The notes beneath the pieces were generated by a model. It worked only from the letters and a program-made list of their open reading frames with translations. It made no database searches and was not told the DNA's origin. From Anoplopoma fimbria (Eukaryota > Chordata > Actinopteri > Perciformes > Anoplopomatidae), in contig NC_072450.1 in assembly GCF_027596085.1 (NCBI RefSeq), forward strand, positions 4,649,236 through 4,713,235: a stretch of 64,000 bases of DNA. The letters are read 5' to 3'. Of this stretch, positions 25,501 through 37,500 are shown piece by piece. A program made the position numbers and the translations under genes. Numbering within the stretch: the first letter of the stretch is position 1; every line of letters starts with the position of its first letter.

Positions 25501-28500
25501 GTTTAACAACTTCTTGTTTGTTTTTTTTGTACACAGGTTATAGCACCAACCAATGCAGAGATTCTACCACCTCTTCCAGAGCCTGAAGCATGTGAGCTTA
25601 AGAAACATCTGAAACAGGTACTGCATGTGATTTGTGTCACTCCTCATGATATTGTCATCAGTGTTATATTTTCTGACTGTGCTGCACTGTGGCAGCCAGA
25701 GCTCAGCACAAAACCAGTGCGTCTACTGGCACACGAGAAGCCGTATAAGCCCAGGTGCTGCCCCGGAGCCGACCTTTCAACGTGCTGTTAACCGATTTGC
25801 ATTCTCATGTAAATGTTAAACTTCTCTTTCAGCAGTGTGAAGAGTAGGGGCTTCCTTCTTCATCACAGTTGTATGTATTGTGATGCGTGTGAGAGCATTT
25901 GAAATGGGATTTGTGGTGCACTAACGTAAACAAATGTTTTTTTTTTTTCCTGTTTTTCTTTGCATGCTCTAGCTCTTGGAGGTAAAAATCAGATCCTAGG
26001 ACCCCCCCCCCCCCTTCCCAAGCTAAACCTTTTATTAATGCTGCTAGTCACTAACTTACCCCTCTAACCCGGTTATCTAACACAACATCTGAACCTGGAT
26101 CTGATTCATGGGAACACCTCACTTTTACGAAACTCCACAACACCAGTCGCACAACGAAGTACTGAAACTGTCAGCGTGATTATTATTGTCCAAGAAAAGT
26201 TAGCCGTGGCTAAACTTTAACCCTTATTGATCAGATTTTCATGCATCTTTGTTTTTCCATAGTGAAAACTTAAAGCTCACAAATGGCAACACTGAATGAA
26301 GTCTTTATAATAATATTCCACATTTTATAAAAGGAGACCAACGTACTAAAACTCTCTCACATTCACTTTGTAATCATACATTTAACTGACACCGTGACAA
26401 CAGTAGTCCGTCACTTTTAATAATAATAGTTTAGTGTTTTGTTTTTTTAGGCAGCCAAACTCAACTAACTCAGAAGCTGTTTTACCAGTTAAAGGGACAG
26501 TTTGGATGTTTTGTAGTGGGGTTGTATGAGGCACTGATCCACAGTCAGTGTATCACCTACAAGTGGATGACGGTCAGCACGCCTCCAGTTTGTAGAAACA
26601 GACGTAACGGCACAAGAGCAAAGCAAAGTACTGCTGCGGACAAATTTAAGCCTCTTAAAAAACTTTTTTAGCTAAATTTATAACCTTTTGAACCTCTTTA
26701 CATTGCCACCAGACAGCACTTTCCGACGAGGAGCTAAAGCCGTTATCTATGCTCTCCTCAAAGCCACCAGACTCTATTGACGATGATATCGAACTAACCC
26801 TTTAAAACACAGACTATTGATTAGTACCTCATACAACTTCACAAAAAAAATATGAACTGTACTTTATTTGACATCTTCAGTGAAAACAACCAACACGGAC
26901 CTCTCCTCAACCATCTTTATACACACACACATATATTTACTTTTTTACGCCTTGAATCAGAGCCGGTTCGTCAGCAGTGTGTGCGATTAGCAGCTCTCTC
27001 TCCCATGTGTGCGGATGTGTGACTGAGAAGCTGGTGTGTAGGAGTGTGCAAAGCCTCAGTTTAGCAGTTGCATATTTGGAAAACAACAAGCGAACCGACA
27101 ATATTTAGATCTGCGATTGGAGAAAATGTCGCTGGAGATGGTTTAAGTGATTATCTGAAGACTGTGATGCCAAAGCAGATTGTTGCTCGTGTGAGAGTCA
27201 CTAAAAATACTTGCACTTAACACTGGATAACGGTGAATAAATTAGTCCTAACGAGAGACTAATTTATTTTACTTTGACAAAAGTGGTGGTTGTGTTATTT
27301 CAGCTCACCTTGCATTTTTGTTCTTTTCTGAGCAGTAACACGTTGTTATTTTGAAGGCTTTTATTTTGCTAAAGGTGCTTTATCGTGCAAGTATTTTATC
27401 TTATGTTTCTGAAAAGATCTGCTGTTTTACGTATCTGTCATCACCACTCCATTGTTACCACTGGTTTGTCCCAGTTGGTCACCATGGATGGCCTTCATGT
27501 GTCCTTTTAGTGGCTTTTTTCTGTAGGTGAAGACTGTTTCTTGGTCTCATTTGTGCTTGTCTGTGTCCCTCACTGTCTTTCATGTTAATCATAAAAGAAA
27601 AAAAAAAAAAATCATCTTTTCTTGTCTCATATTCCTCTTTCTCTCTCTTGGTCTTACTCTTTCTCTCTTTGCTCTCTCTGGCCGCCCATCACTTTTCTCA
27701 AAACAAACACAAATGTGTCTTTTCTTATCTCCTTTCTTCAGTAAATTATAGAATTGAAAACGATGAAAACAGCAAGACATCTCTTTCTTTGCACAAAACA
27801 AATCAAAACTATCGTCTGCAAGATTGATCTATTTGGGTGTGCCACCAAAATACACTTATATGCTGTGGAAAAAAAAAACAGGGAAGTGCTGTTGAAAGGA
27901 GACTAAGAAAAGAAAGGGAAAGGGCCACGGTTGTGACCCTTCCGTCATGTGCTGTTCCAGTGTCAGTTCCAAGTTGTCATCCCAGGCCTTCATGTGACTC
28001 TCCTCGCATCTCTCTTATCCCCTTCCTAGTGTCTGGTTAGGTTGACCGTGATCACCCAAAAGCAGATCTTCTCCTCTGAAAATAAGGTTACTCATTTCTC
28101 CTCCTGTGGAATGTGTAATGCCCCTGCACGGATACTCTTCTCTCTCTCACATTGTTTTGCTTGTGACTACGACTCGTCTCCCACTCTTGGAGACTTGAAT
28201 AATCTGCATAATCACAGAATGTTGCGGACCAGTTTTGTTTTTAACACACTGCTTAGCTCTGGCTTGAGCATGACTGAATGTGCGTGCATCTATCTTGGCA
28301 TCAGTGAGTGTTCTTCCTAACCAAAAAAAACAAAAAAAAAAACAAGATATGATGAAGCTAATCACTTTGATGGAGTTTTTAACATTCATCCAGAACCCGG
28401 CAACTAAATGTTCCATAACGCTAAGCTAAACCTTTTTGACACTTGAGTCTGCAGCAGTTTCCCTCAACGCAAACCATGCATAGTGACTCCCTTGCTCTCC

Positions 28501-31500
28501 GAAGTGACACACCCACCAGAGGCATCAACATGCTCAAAACTGATCCCTCAGCTGCTGTTTGAAATAAGAGACAAATTGGGAAAACGGTAAAACAGAGGGA
28601 TTACTATTTAGATTGATTTCATCCGGTCATCCCATTTACCAGGTTTTCCATGTTAAGTCCCCATTCCAGTAGTCAGTAGGGCTGTCCCGAATACCATTTT
28701 GAGTTTTGGTAGTAACAAACAGCAAATATTTAAAGCTTCGTCCGCGACAAAATTTTGCTTTAACCTCTCGGTTAGACGGCAGAACAGACTTGTGTCGTTA
28801 AAGCAACACGTTTGCTTTGTCACACACTCAGAGAAATACATTTTTCAAACAAAAATTGAAAACCGAATAACTACCTAACAAACGAATAACGGAATAGTTG
28901 AATATTCGGGTCCAGCCCTAACACTCAAATTTCCCTCAAACGAGAGAGCAAATATTGATATATTGTCCCATTAAATATAGAATTTAAATGTTTAACTAAA
29001 TGTTGATGCCAATCGTGGGAGTGGTCCATCTCAGCGCTGTGTTTTCTGTGTTCCGATCCACTGCCGTGGTTTTAACGGGGGTCCATGTCACCTGTTCTAG
29101 GCCTTGGCCAGTATGAGTTTGAACACCCAACCCATCCTGAACCTGGAGAAGTTCCAGGAAGGTCATGAGATGCCTCTGCTCCCGCCTGGACGAGACAAAG
29201 CCTCGCCGTCCTCCACTGAGTTCAACCCTCTAATTTACGGAAATGACGTTGATTCTGTGGATGTAGCCACCAGGCAAGCTAACAATGTTTCCTTTTGTCT
29301 TTCCTCTCTGTATATTTAAGGTGCAAGGGATTCTGAAAAGGGAGAAACAAATGCCTAAAAGAATGTGAAGAGGATAATCAATATATATTTTTAAGATTGA
29401 CAAGTTGCTTTTTCTAAAACGCCAATGTGTAGAGTCCCTTCACCATAAATGTATTGTGAACATGTTTGTTATAACCATGGATATTGCTTTTATTTAATCT
29501 AATATCTCCAGACCTGTGCTCCTTACTGTCAAGCATGTAGAGGCTGCAAATTTTTTTTTTAAAATAACTTAATATTCGCTTGCCCTGATTAATATTATTT
29601 TGTATCTTCTAAAATGTACCCTTTGAATTCCTTTTAATTTCCCCCATTGTAGCCGCTGCTCTGAAATTGCTGACTGCTCAATGTGTGGAGCTCAGCCTCG
29701 CCCTTATAGATTCAAAATTCATAATTCATAATTCAAAGCAGTATGGGACCTAATAATGGGTTGATATTCTATAATCTTATCAATAATGACAATATTGTCT
29801 TACTTATGTCTGTCAATACATCAGCCACCAATGTATCGTGCAATCCGTATTATATTTAGCATATTTATTTTATTGATCAAACAAAATTCTATTAAGCTAA
29901 ACCAACTTTCTTCTACAGGGTGGCCATGGTTCGGTTCTTCAACTCCCCAAACGTTCTCCAGGGGTTCCAGATGCACACTCGCACCTTGCGCCTCTTCCCC
30001 CGGCCCGTGGTGGCCTTCCAGTGCACGTCTTTTCTGGCGTCTCGGCCACGGCGCTCCTGCTTTGCAGATAAACTGTCTCACACCCAGGCAGTGGAGTTCT
30101 ATGGAGAATGGGCTCTGAATCCCTCCAACCTGGCCTTTCAGAGGATACACAACAGTAAGTAGAACAAGTCTGTGTCTTGTTCTATTAAAGTCAACGTTTT
30201 TAAACTTAATACTCTACACACTTCTTTTTCAGATGTGTTTGACCCCTCCTTAATCGGAGACAAGCCCAAGTGGTATGCCCACCAGTTACAGCCAGTGTCC
30301 TACCGAGTGTACGATGGAAGCTCCCAGCTGGTGGAAGCCATGGCTGGTCCCTTAGAGGATGATGGGAACGAGTCTGACCCCACAGACAGGTAAAGCTTTA
30401 TTTACACTTACAAGCGAGCTTTTTGTTGCATTATTCTTAAAACGCCAGAGGCTGTACAAACAAAATGTACTCTGCAGAAGCAATAAGACAGCGAGTGTAA
30501 CAGGCAAAACGTCAATAACCAACCTCCACAATGCAGAGGTCGATTGTAATTAACTGTCAATATTCATGAACTACTTTATAGCCTTTATGCAAGCACCATA
30601 AAGAGAGAAGTCAATTATTAAATGCATTATAAAGAATCAAATGGTTAAATATCCCTTAAACAATTATATTTGCTTGGAAAATATTTACTGAAATGTAGAT
30701 TTTTAAGACCTCAGGTCTCTAGAACATAAAAAAAAAAGTGGCCTTCTTTGTAAATTCCTATTTGCTTTTATCAGTGAACTATTTGTGACAGTCACGTCTG
30801 AAAAGTAACAGAATTTAAAGGTCCACAACCAATTACTTAAATCAGTAAAAACACTAAAACATCTGTGCAATATAAATACACTGTGCAATACTATAATTAC
30901 TCTGTCTGTATATTCAATATTTATTAGTTATTGTGGATTTTATTTTATTTAATTAGTTTTTACTTATTTAATCATTCTTTCCTGTTTAGTACTTCTATTA
31001 CTTATTTATAATATATATATATTTTTTTGTTACTATGTCTCTATGCTGCTGTAATCCTGTAAATTTCCCCGCTGCTGGACTAATAAAGGATTATCTTATT
31101 TTATCTTACTAGCAAAGTCTTGGTGAGGGCTGTGATTACATCATTTTTTCATGCCGGCTTCACTCCAACGAGTATAAACTAAGCTTAACAAACCGCAAGA
31201 TGCTTTTTAGAATATTATTTTGATGTATTTAGTTGGGTTCATTATTAGCTGTCGTTAGTCTCAGAGAGGCAGCCGTTGTTGAAACATTGTGTTTGTTGCA
31301 GTGGCAGCGACAGCGAGGCGTACGACGACTCCAGCTCGTCCTATTCTTCACTCGGAGACCTTGTGAGTGAGATGATCCAAGGTGACATCCAGGGAGACAC
31401 ACCAAGTAAGTTCTGGTTTCATCACAAGCTCCGCATCCACCATATTCATACCTTCCCTTTTTTTAATGTTTGACCTCGTTGTCTCAGGCTTGGACCCGCC

Positions 31501-34500
31501 TACCCACGCTGCACTGGGAGACGCTAGCGAGGTTGAGTTCCAAGACCTCCACGACTTCAGGGACGGCCAGGGCTCCGACGGTCCACCGAGTGGAGACGCA
31601 CCCACCGAACCCTCTGATGGACAACCTCTACGCTCCAGCTCCAGCACAACTGCGAGCTCAAGTCCCAGCACGATCATCCAGGGAGTCAACCAAGTGGGTG
31701 ATCTGTCCAATTAAAAAAATGTATTTTTCTTCTCTTTTCTGTTGTAGAAACTAAATATTTCATACTTTGATGAATAATTTGGACAGGGCTTTGTTTATAC
31801 GTTTTACAAGAATGGATATGATCAAACTAGAGCAATGCAGAATTGATGTGTAAAATGAATGGGAGCCATATTTAACTGCCCATAATTTCCTTCAATCTGT
31901 GCGCTCATTTTTTTTCCAGGAGCCAGGGGAAGCACCTGAAATCGAGGCGTTAGCCGGTGCCGCTTTACAGAACCCAGTCTCCGGATTGGGCGGTCCGCCG
32001 TTCCTCAGACCCCCGGTCGACGGCGGCCTGGCGGACTCCGCCAGCAAAAAGCAAGAGTACGACAACCCGTACTTTGAGCCTCAGTATGGCTTCCCCTCAG
32101 AGGATGACCCCGATGCAGAGGAGCAAGTGGAGTCATACACCCCTCGATTCAACCAGAACCTCAATGGCAACAAGTGTGTTAAGCTTGTTCATGGCTTGAA
32201 TGAATGCGGTATCATCATTCAAATGGGCTCTCTGACCGACCATGCAATGTTCTCTAATCAAAACCCAGCATGTCAGAAACGTCTCCCTCCATTCATGGTG
32301 GTCTTTGAATCTGTGGCGGTGCGATGTGGTGTGAATGCTTCAGAGTTTCCCATAATGTGTGGTTATGCATGTTCTGGTGTTTTTGACCCGTGGTAATTGT
32401 CTTTTGTGTCATTTCTTTCAGGGCACAGCGTCCTTTACGTCCCTGCAGCCTGAGGCTCCCAGGAGAGTCCGACGGGGAGGGAGACTCCCGCAACAGCTCG
32501 CCAAACTCCACCATTTCCAACAGCAGCAATGATGGATTTGGAGGACTCATGTCGTTTGCCAGTAAGACTATTTGAAATATCATTTTGTTTCTTTTTCAGC
32601 CAAGTCCAGCTTGTAAAACTTGTAAGGTGGGCTGATTTCTATGGAGCAGCAAAACCAATTGCACCTTTCAAGTCCCAGTGAAAAAGTTAAAGGGTCTTAA
32701 GCTTGTGTACTGAGAGGTATTTCACAGTGAAACTGAATATTTGAGAGATGTAGAGTTTCAAGAAGGACTTAAAATAAATCCTTTGCATTTGATTGTAACC
32801 ACTAAAAAGTGGGCGGGCTTAGAGTTTAGTGCGATACAGAGCTACAGCCACTGTATGCACCACTCACTAACGTCCCTTAGCTGTTCTTGGATCTGGATGA
32901 GGAAGAGATGAAAAAGAAACTCTGTCACTGCAGAGAGGGAAGGAAATGCAGATGAGCTGTTCCCCGCTCCGCCGGTCACTTTGCGTCATCCGGCAGAAGT
33001 TCATATGAACGTTCTGCCTGTGTTACCACGACACAGAAGTGGCAAAGTTTCCCTTGAATGAATTAGACCTCAGAGCCACATTTATTTGGAAATGAAAACA
33101 AAGTTTTTGCCCACTGATATCCAAACACACAACTCTACCTGTCTTTCTCCACATTGCTGTGTTTGCTGCTACTACCATCAACAAACTGCGGTTTTATATA
33201 AGTGGTGTGGCTAGTTGTTCAAAGTTTCATTGATTGGATGCCCTTTATTTCAGGATGAGTCTTTAAACATTTGAAGGTGTTTTACAAAAAGGGAAAAGAA
33301 AGGGATTATGCAGAAATGATACTGACAACAGGAGATAAATAAACAATAGACAAAGGGACACAGTATTTAAATACTGGTAAAATGTATTTTTCATTTCACC
33401 GAGACTTTAAAGACCTAACACCCAGCTTGAGCTTGAACACACCCCCTCACAAATTCTAAAAGGCCTTTAAATCCAAAGTGGGTGTAGTTGCTACATAAAA
33501 GAGAGAACATGATGTTGCCTTGTCATACAATTTTCTCTGTTTCCCACTCTCAACGCTCTTACAGTGTTGTTAACAGCTGCCGCAGGGAGCTGTGTTTAAT
33601 AAAAAAAGCTCTAAAAAATTACCAGTGTACACTAGCTGCTTGGCACACATCTGGTTGGTGAACTAGTTGAGCCTTTTAGCAGCTAAAGAGACAGATATTT
33701 CCCTCAGGAGCTACTGAAGATCCAAAAACAGCTAAAAGGAAATGTTCCACTTAAGTATATCAAGTGTCCAGAACACCCGGAGGGACTTTCTTCAAATTTG
33801 GAACAAATGTCCACCAGGACTTTGAGGATGAACCAATTGGAATTTTGGTGCTCAAAACTGTGTTTTGTGAGGTCACTCACAAAAACCCATTTTTTGGCCG
33901 TAACTCCTGAATTAATATTCTAATTATGACAATTTTACACAAACTTCTAATAGGATGAAATGAGGACAAACATGGTTGTAAACTCCAACATGACTGGATT
34001 TTGATGAGAGTTAACATCTTTTCCTCCAAAATGTATATAAATAGTGAATCTTTTTCTTTGTAATACTTTTGGTATTGCATGCTCATTTTAGTTGTATTCC
34101 TGTTTTATGACTGTATTTTTTAAACTCCCACTACAGGCAACCTTTACAAGAACCACGGCACCAGTTTCAGCCTGTCCAATCTTGCTCTTCCCAACAAGGC
34201 TGCGAGGGAGAAAACGCCGTTCCCCAGTTTAAAAGGTAGGACAACAGCGCAAACACGACCGCTTTCACAGCCGTTCAAGTTCCTCATGAAATTGGCATTT
34301 TCTTCAGTGTTTTTTCTAAGGTAATGAGAAACATTTTCGAAAAAGAAATCTGTGTAAGAATTGTAGGAAGAGTTGACAAAGTTAAAGGATAAGAGTCAAA
34401 AACTTTTAATTTAAAGTCATTATCATTAACATATGTGTTTTTCTGACCCACTCATTTAGTATTTTTTTCCATCCCTCGATTTATGTTTGCAGTCATGTAT

Positions 34501-37500
34501 TTATCAATAAGACATTTTTGATAATGCCGATTTTACCATTCAAATTTAAATTATACTCAAATACTAGGATTTTATCCTCTCATTTAATATAATATATACA
34601 GAGTTTTTTAAACTAATACTAATAACAAGGTCTAACTGGTCATAGATACGTTTATGGCCATTGTTTACCCACAAAAAAAGTAATCTATAATTTATGTAAA
34701 CTTCATTTATTTAGTTTTTTTACTTAAGTATTCTTATTGAATTCATTTATTAATTGACCTTTTCTGTCTTTTTGTTTTCAATTCTTTTTCTAAATTACTT
34801 CTTTTTTTTTTTTATAAAAGAATATTTCAATATTGATATTGATATTGATATTGAGGAGGAAATGGAGCAAGCAGGTTTGTAGATCTGTTTATATAGCTTG
34901 ACTTTCTTCCCACTGGATTGCCAAACGGATATGGCACTATTTTAAAGGAGCATATTGAGGACGTATCAAACAAAGTTTTTCTCTCAAGATTAAAAGGGAA
35001 ATCCACTCAGAAGCAGACTTGATTTTGCAACAAATTGTTCTTCATTTGAACAGATGTGCAGCTTTTCTCATTAATTTGCCTTTTTTTTTACTTTTCTTAA
35101 ATTTTTTCTCCTTTACCATTAGCTGAGAGTAGAACGTTGTATGTCAATATGAGTATTTATTAAGACAATATATCCTGCAGTTGTTTTGGATTGTTTACTC
35201 TTTCTTAATCTTTCTTTGTTTGCTTGGAAAAAGGGTGATACCTGCCTCGCCCATATTTATCTGCTTCAAAACGCTACCTGCTCGCACATTTGTATAAACG
35301 CCTGAACACATTACTAAATAAATCCAACTGCAGTCGCGGCTTTTATCAAAGAGAGACGGAGAGAAGAATTTTGCAGACAAATCTATCATGCTTTGCTTAA
35401 GTTAAATGGACTAAAATTGCATTAGGAGTTTTTAAACTATTTACTATTCATGAATATGTGGGTGATGAAGGGTTTAAGATGCTAAAATGAACTCTGCTCA
35501 GGCTGGATTTTCACTTAAAATGAGAGAAAAACCAGGTGAAGCATGACAATCTAACTCAATAACTCCACTCCATGTGGAATAGCTGCCATAGAAAATGTTC
35601 TTCCCCTTTTTGATTATGATGTGTTTTGTCTTTGTCGTTCAGATGACCCTGACAGCCCGGGTATGTCTTGTCTGGTGTGATAGTTTTTTATTTTTAGCTC
35701 CCTGACTAGGCATCTCCTGATCCTTGAATTGACCTATACCTATCTTACACCCTGTTCCTCAACATAGGACTAAGATAGAAGATGCATCTTTTTAATGTCT
35801 TTTCATGTACATCTTTGTCTTCCCCTTCTGTTCCTTTACCATTCCCCTCTGTGTGACTGATGGGAGTCTTTTTGATGCACACATTTAGAGTCAAAAGATT
35901 TCTTCTCTGACTGCAAACCTAGTGGTGTGGCATCTGCACATCCTTACTACTACAAGAAGGATGCTCAGTCCCTTTTTAAACTGCATTAACCTAATTAATA
36001 TTTCAGTGCAGTTTCGTTTGGCCTTCACAGAATGGTCCGTCCTCATGTGATTTACCTTGCTTGCTTGTGCGGTGGCTCCAATTTGTGAGCGTTTCCTTCC
36101 CCTTTTGAGCTCAATCACTATTTTAGCAAAAAATAACAGTGTTGACGATCTCAGGTTTTCTAATGAAGTATTTTACTGTGTATCATGATTATCTTTTGTG
36201 TTTTTTTGCCTGACACCATGCACACATTCTAAAAAAAATACTAATTTATTGCACTAGATTTACATTTTCATTGTTCAGTATTCTTCACATGGTTCAGGCC
36301 ACTGTTGTGTATATGAGCTACACACAGCTCCTACTTGGGAATGTAAATGTTGAATGGGTTGGCCAAAGACATAGAATAAGAGTAGAACAGACATAGAACT
36401 GTTTGCCATGGTCTTTTGACTAGTACAAAAGAAAATGGGGATTGTTGTTATGGTGACAACGTACGTCAGTGTGTCTGTAAAGTGTTGAGGCAGCTCACGT
36501 GACCGATGGCTTGCTAGTTAGCTAGGTAGCTTGTTTTTCTCCAGAGCGGTGAGAAGGAGGGACCGTTAGACCCAGCACTGCTTCTTACGACAAGCTCAGT
36601 GTTCGGCTCATTCTTTCTAACCAGTGTAGCATAAAAGCATGGTGGAATTAGCAAGCTAGCTAAATAGCCAGCTGTTGGCAAGTTAGCTAGCTATCTTGCT
36701 AATCCTACCATGCTTCAATGAAAAGAAAAAGTTTAGTCATTACAGTAAAATCTCACCTGAGTGAGTCCACAACTTGCCCTAACTCTGTTTAGTTTAGTTA
36801 GCCCGCTACAACGGTTGCAGTAGCAATGTGACAATGGCCGCCACTCTGACCATCCTGCTACATTGATTTGACTGGGTTCTACTCCTATTCTATTTCTCTG
36901 GTGTTTCCAAACACATGGTTTCAGTCATCTTATAGTATACTTTCAGGGTTGATACCATCATCAGAACATATTGTCGTTCTCTCTTTTCTGTCTGCCCTTT
37001 TTTGTCTTTAACTTTTTTAATTTTCTTTGTTTTGGCGCCATGTTGAGTGTGCATGTCTGTTGTGTTTTGGGTTGATGTTCAGACTGGTTGTGTCTGGGCC
37101 GGTGTCGCTCTCTCTGTCCACCTTATTTCGTGGCACTAATTCTAAGTTTTGTGTGCAGTATTTGGGCTAAATTCTCTAATGGAGATAATTACTGAGGCTG
37201 GCCCGGGGAGCGGAGAAGGTGGGTTCTGCCCTTTAATTGAGTGAGCTGCATGCTTCTCCAAGCCAGTCAACTACATCTCCCAGCATCCCCCTCTGTCTAC
37301 CCTCATTTCAGCCACCGTGTTTGTCGTCAAGAGTCTGTTGTGTTACCACGCCGTCATTCATTGTGACTGTTCCCCTCAGACTAACCGCTATTTCACTCCA
37401 CCGTATGATAAAGTTTATTTACTGAACTAGTGTTATCACAGGAAAGTTTCAAAGGACTTATAAATAAAAAAAGTATAGCTAGATCTAACATCAATAATCA

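Larger units (their letters stand above)
25618..29100. other. madd: madd intron with two MITE-like elements
   Basis: Contains the elements at 26489-26866 and 28677-28920, a short C run at 26001-26014 and A/T-rich sequence. I find no further exon. Short frames at 27527-27827 come from pyrimidine-rich DNA. Confidence 0.65.
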
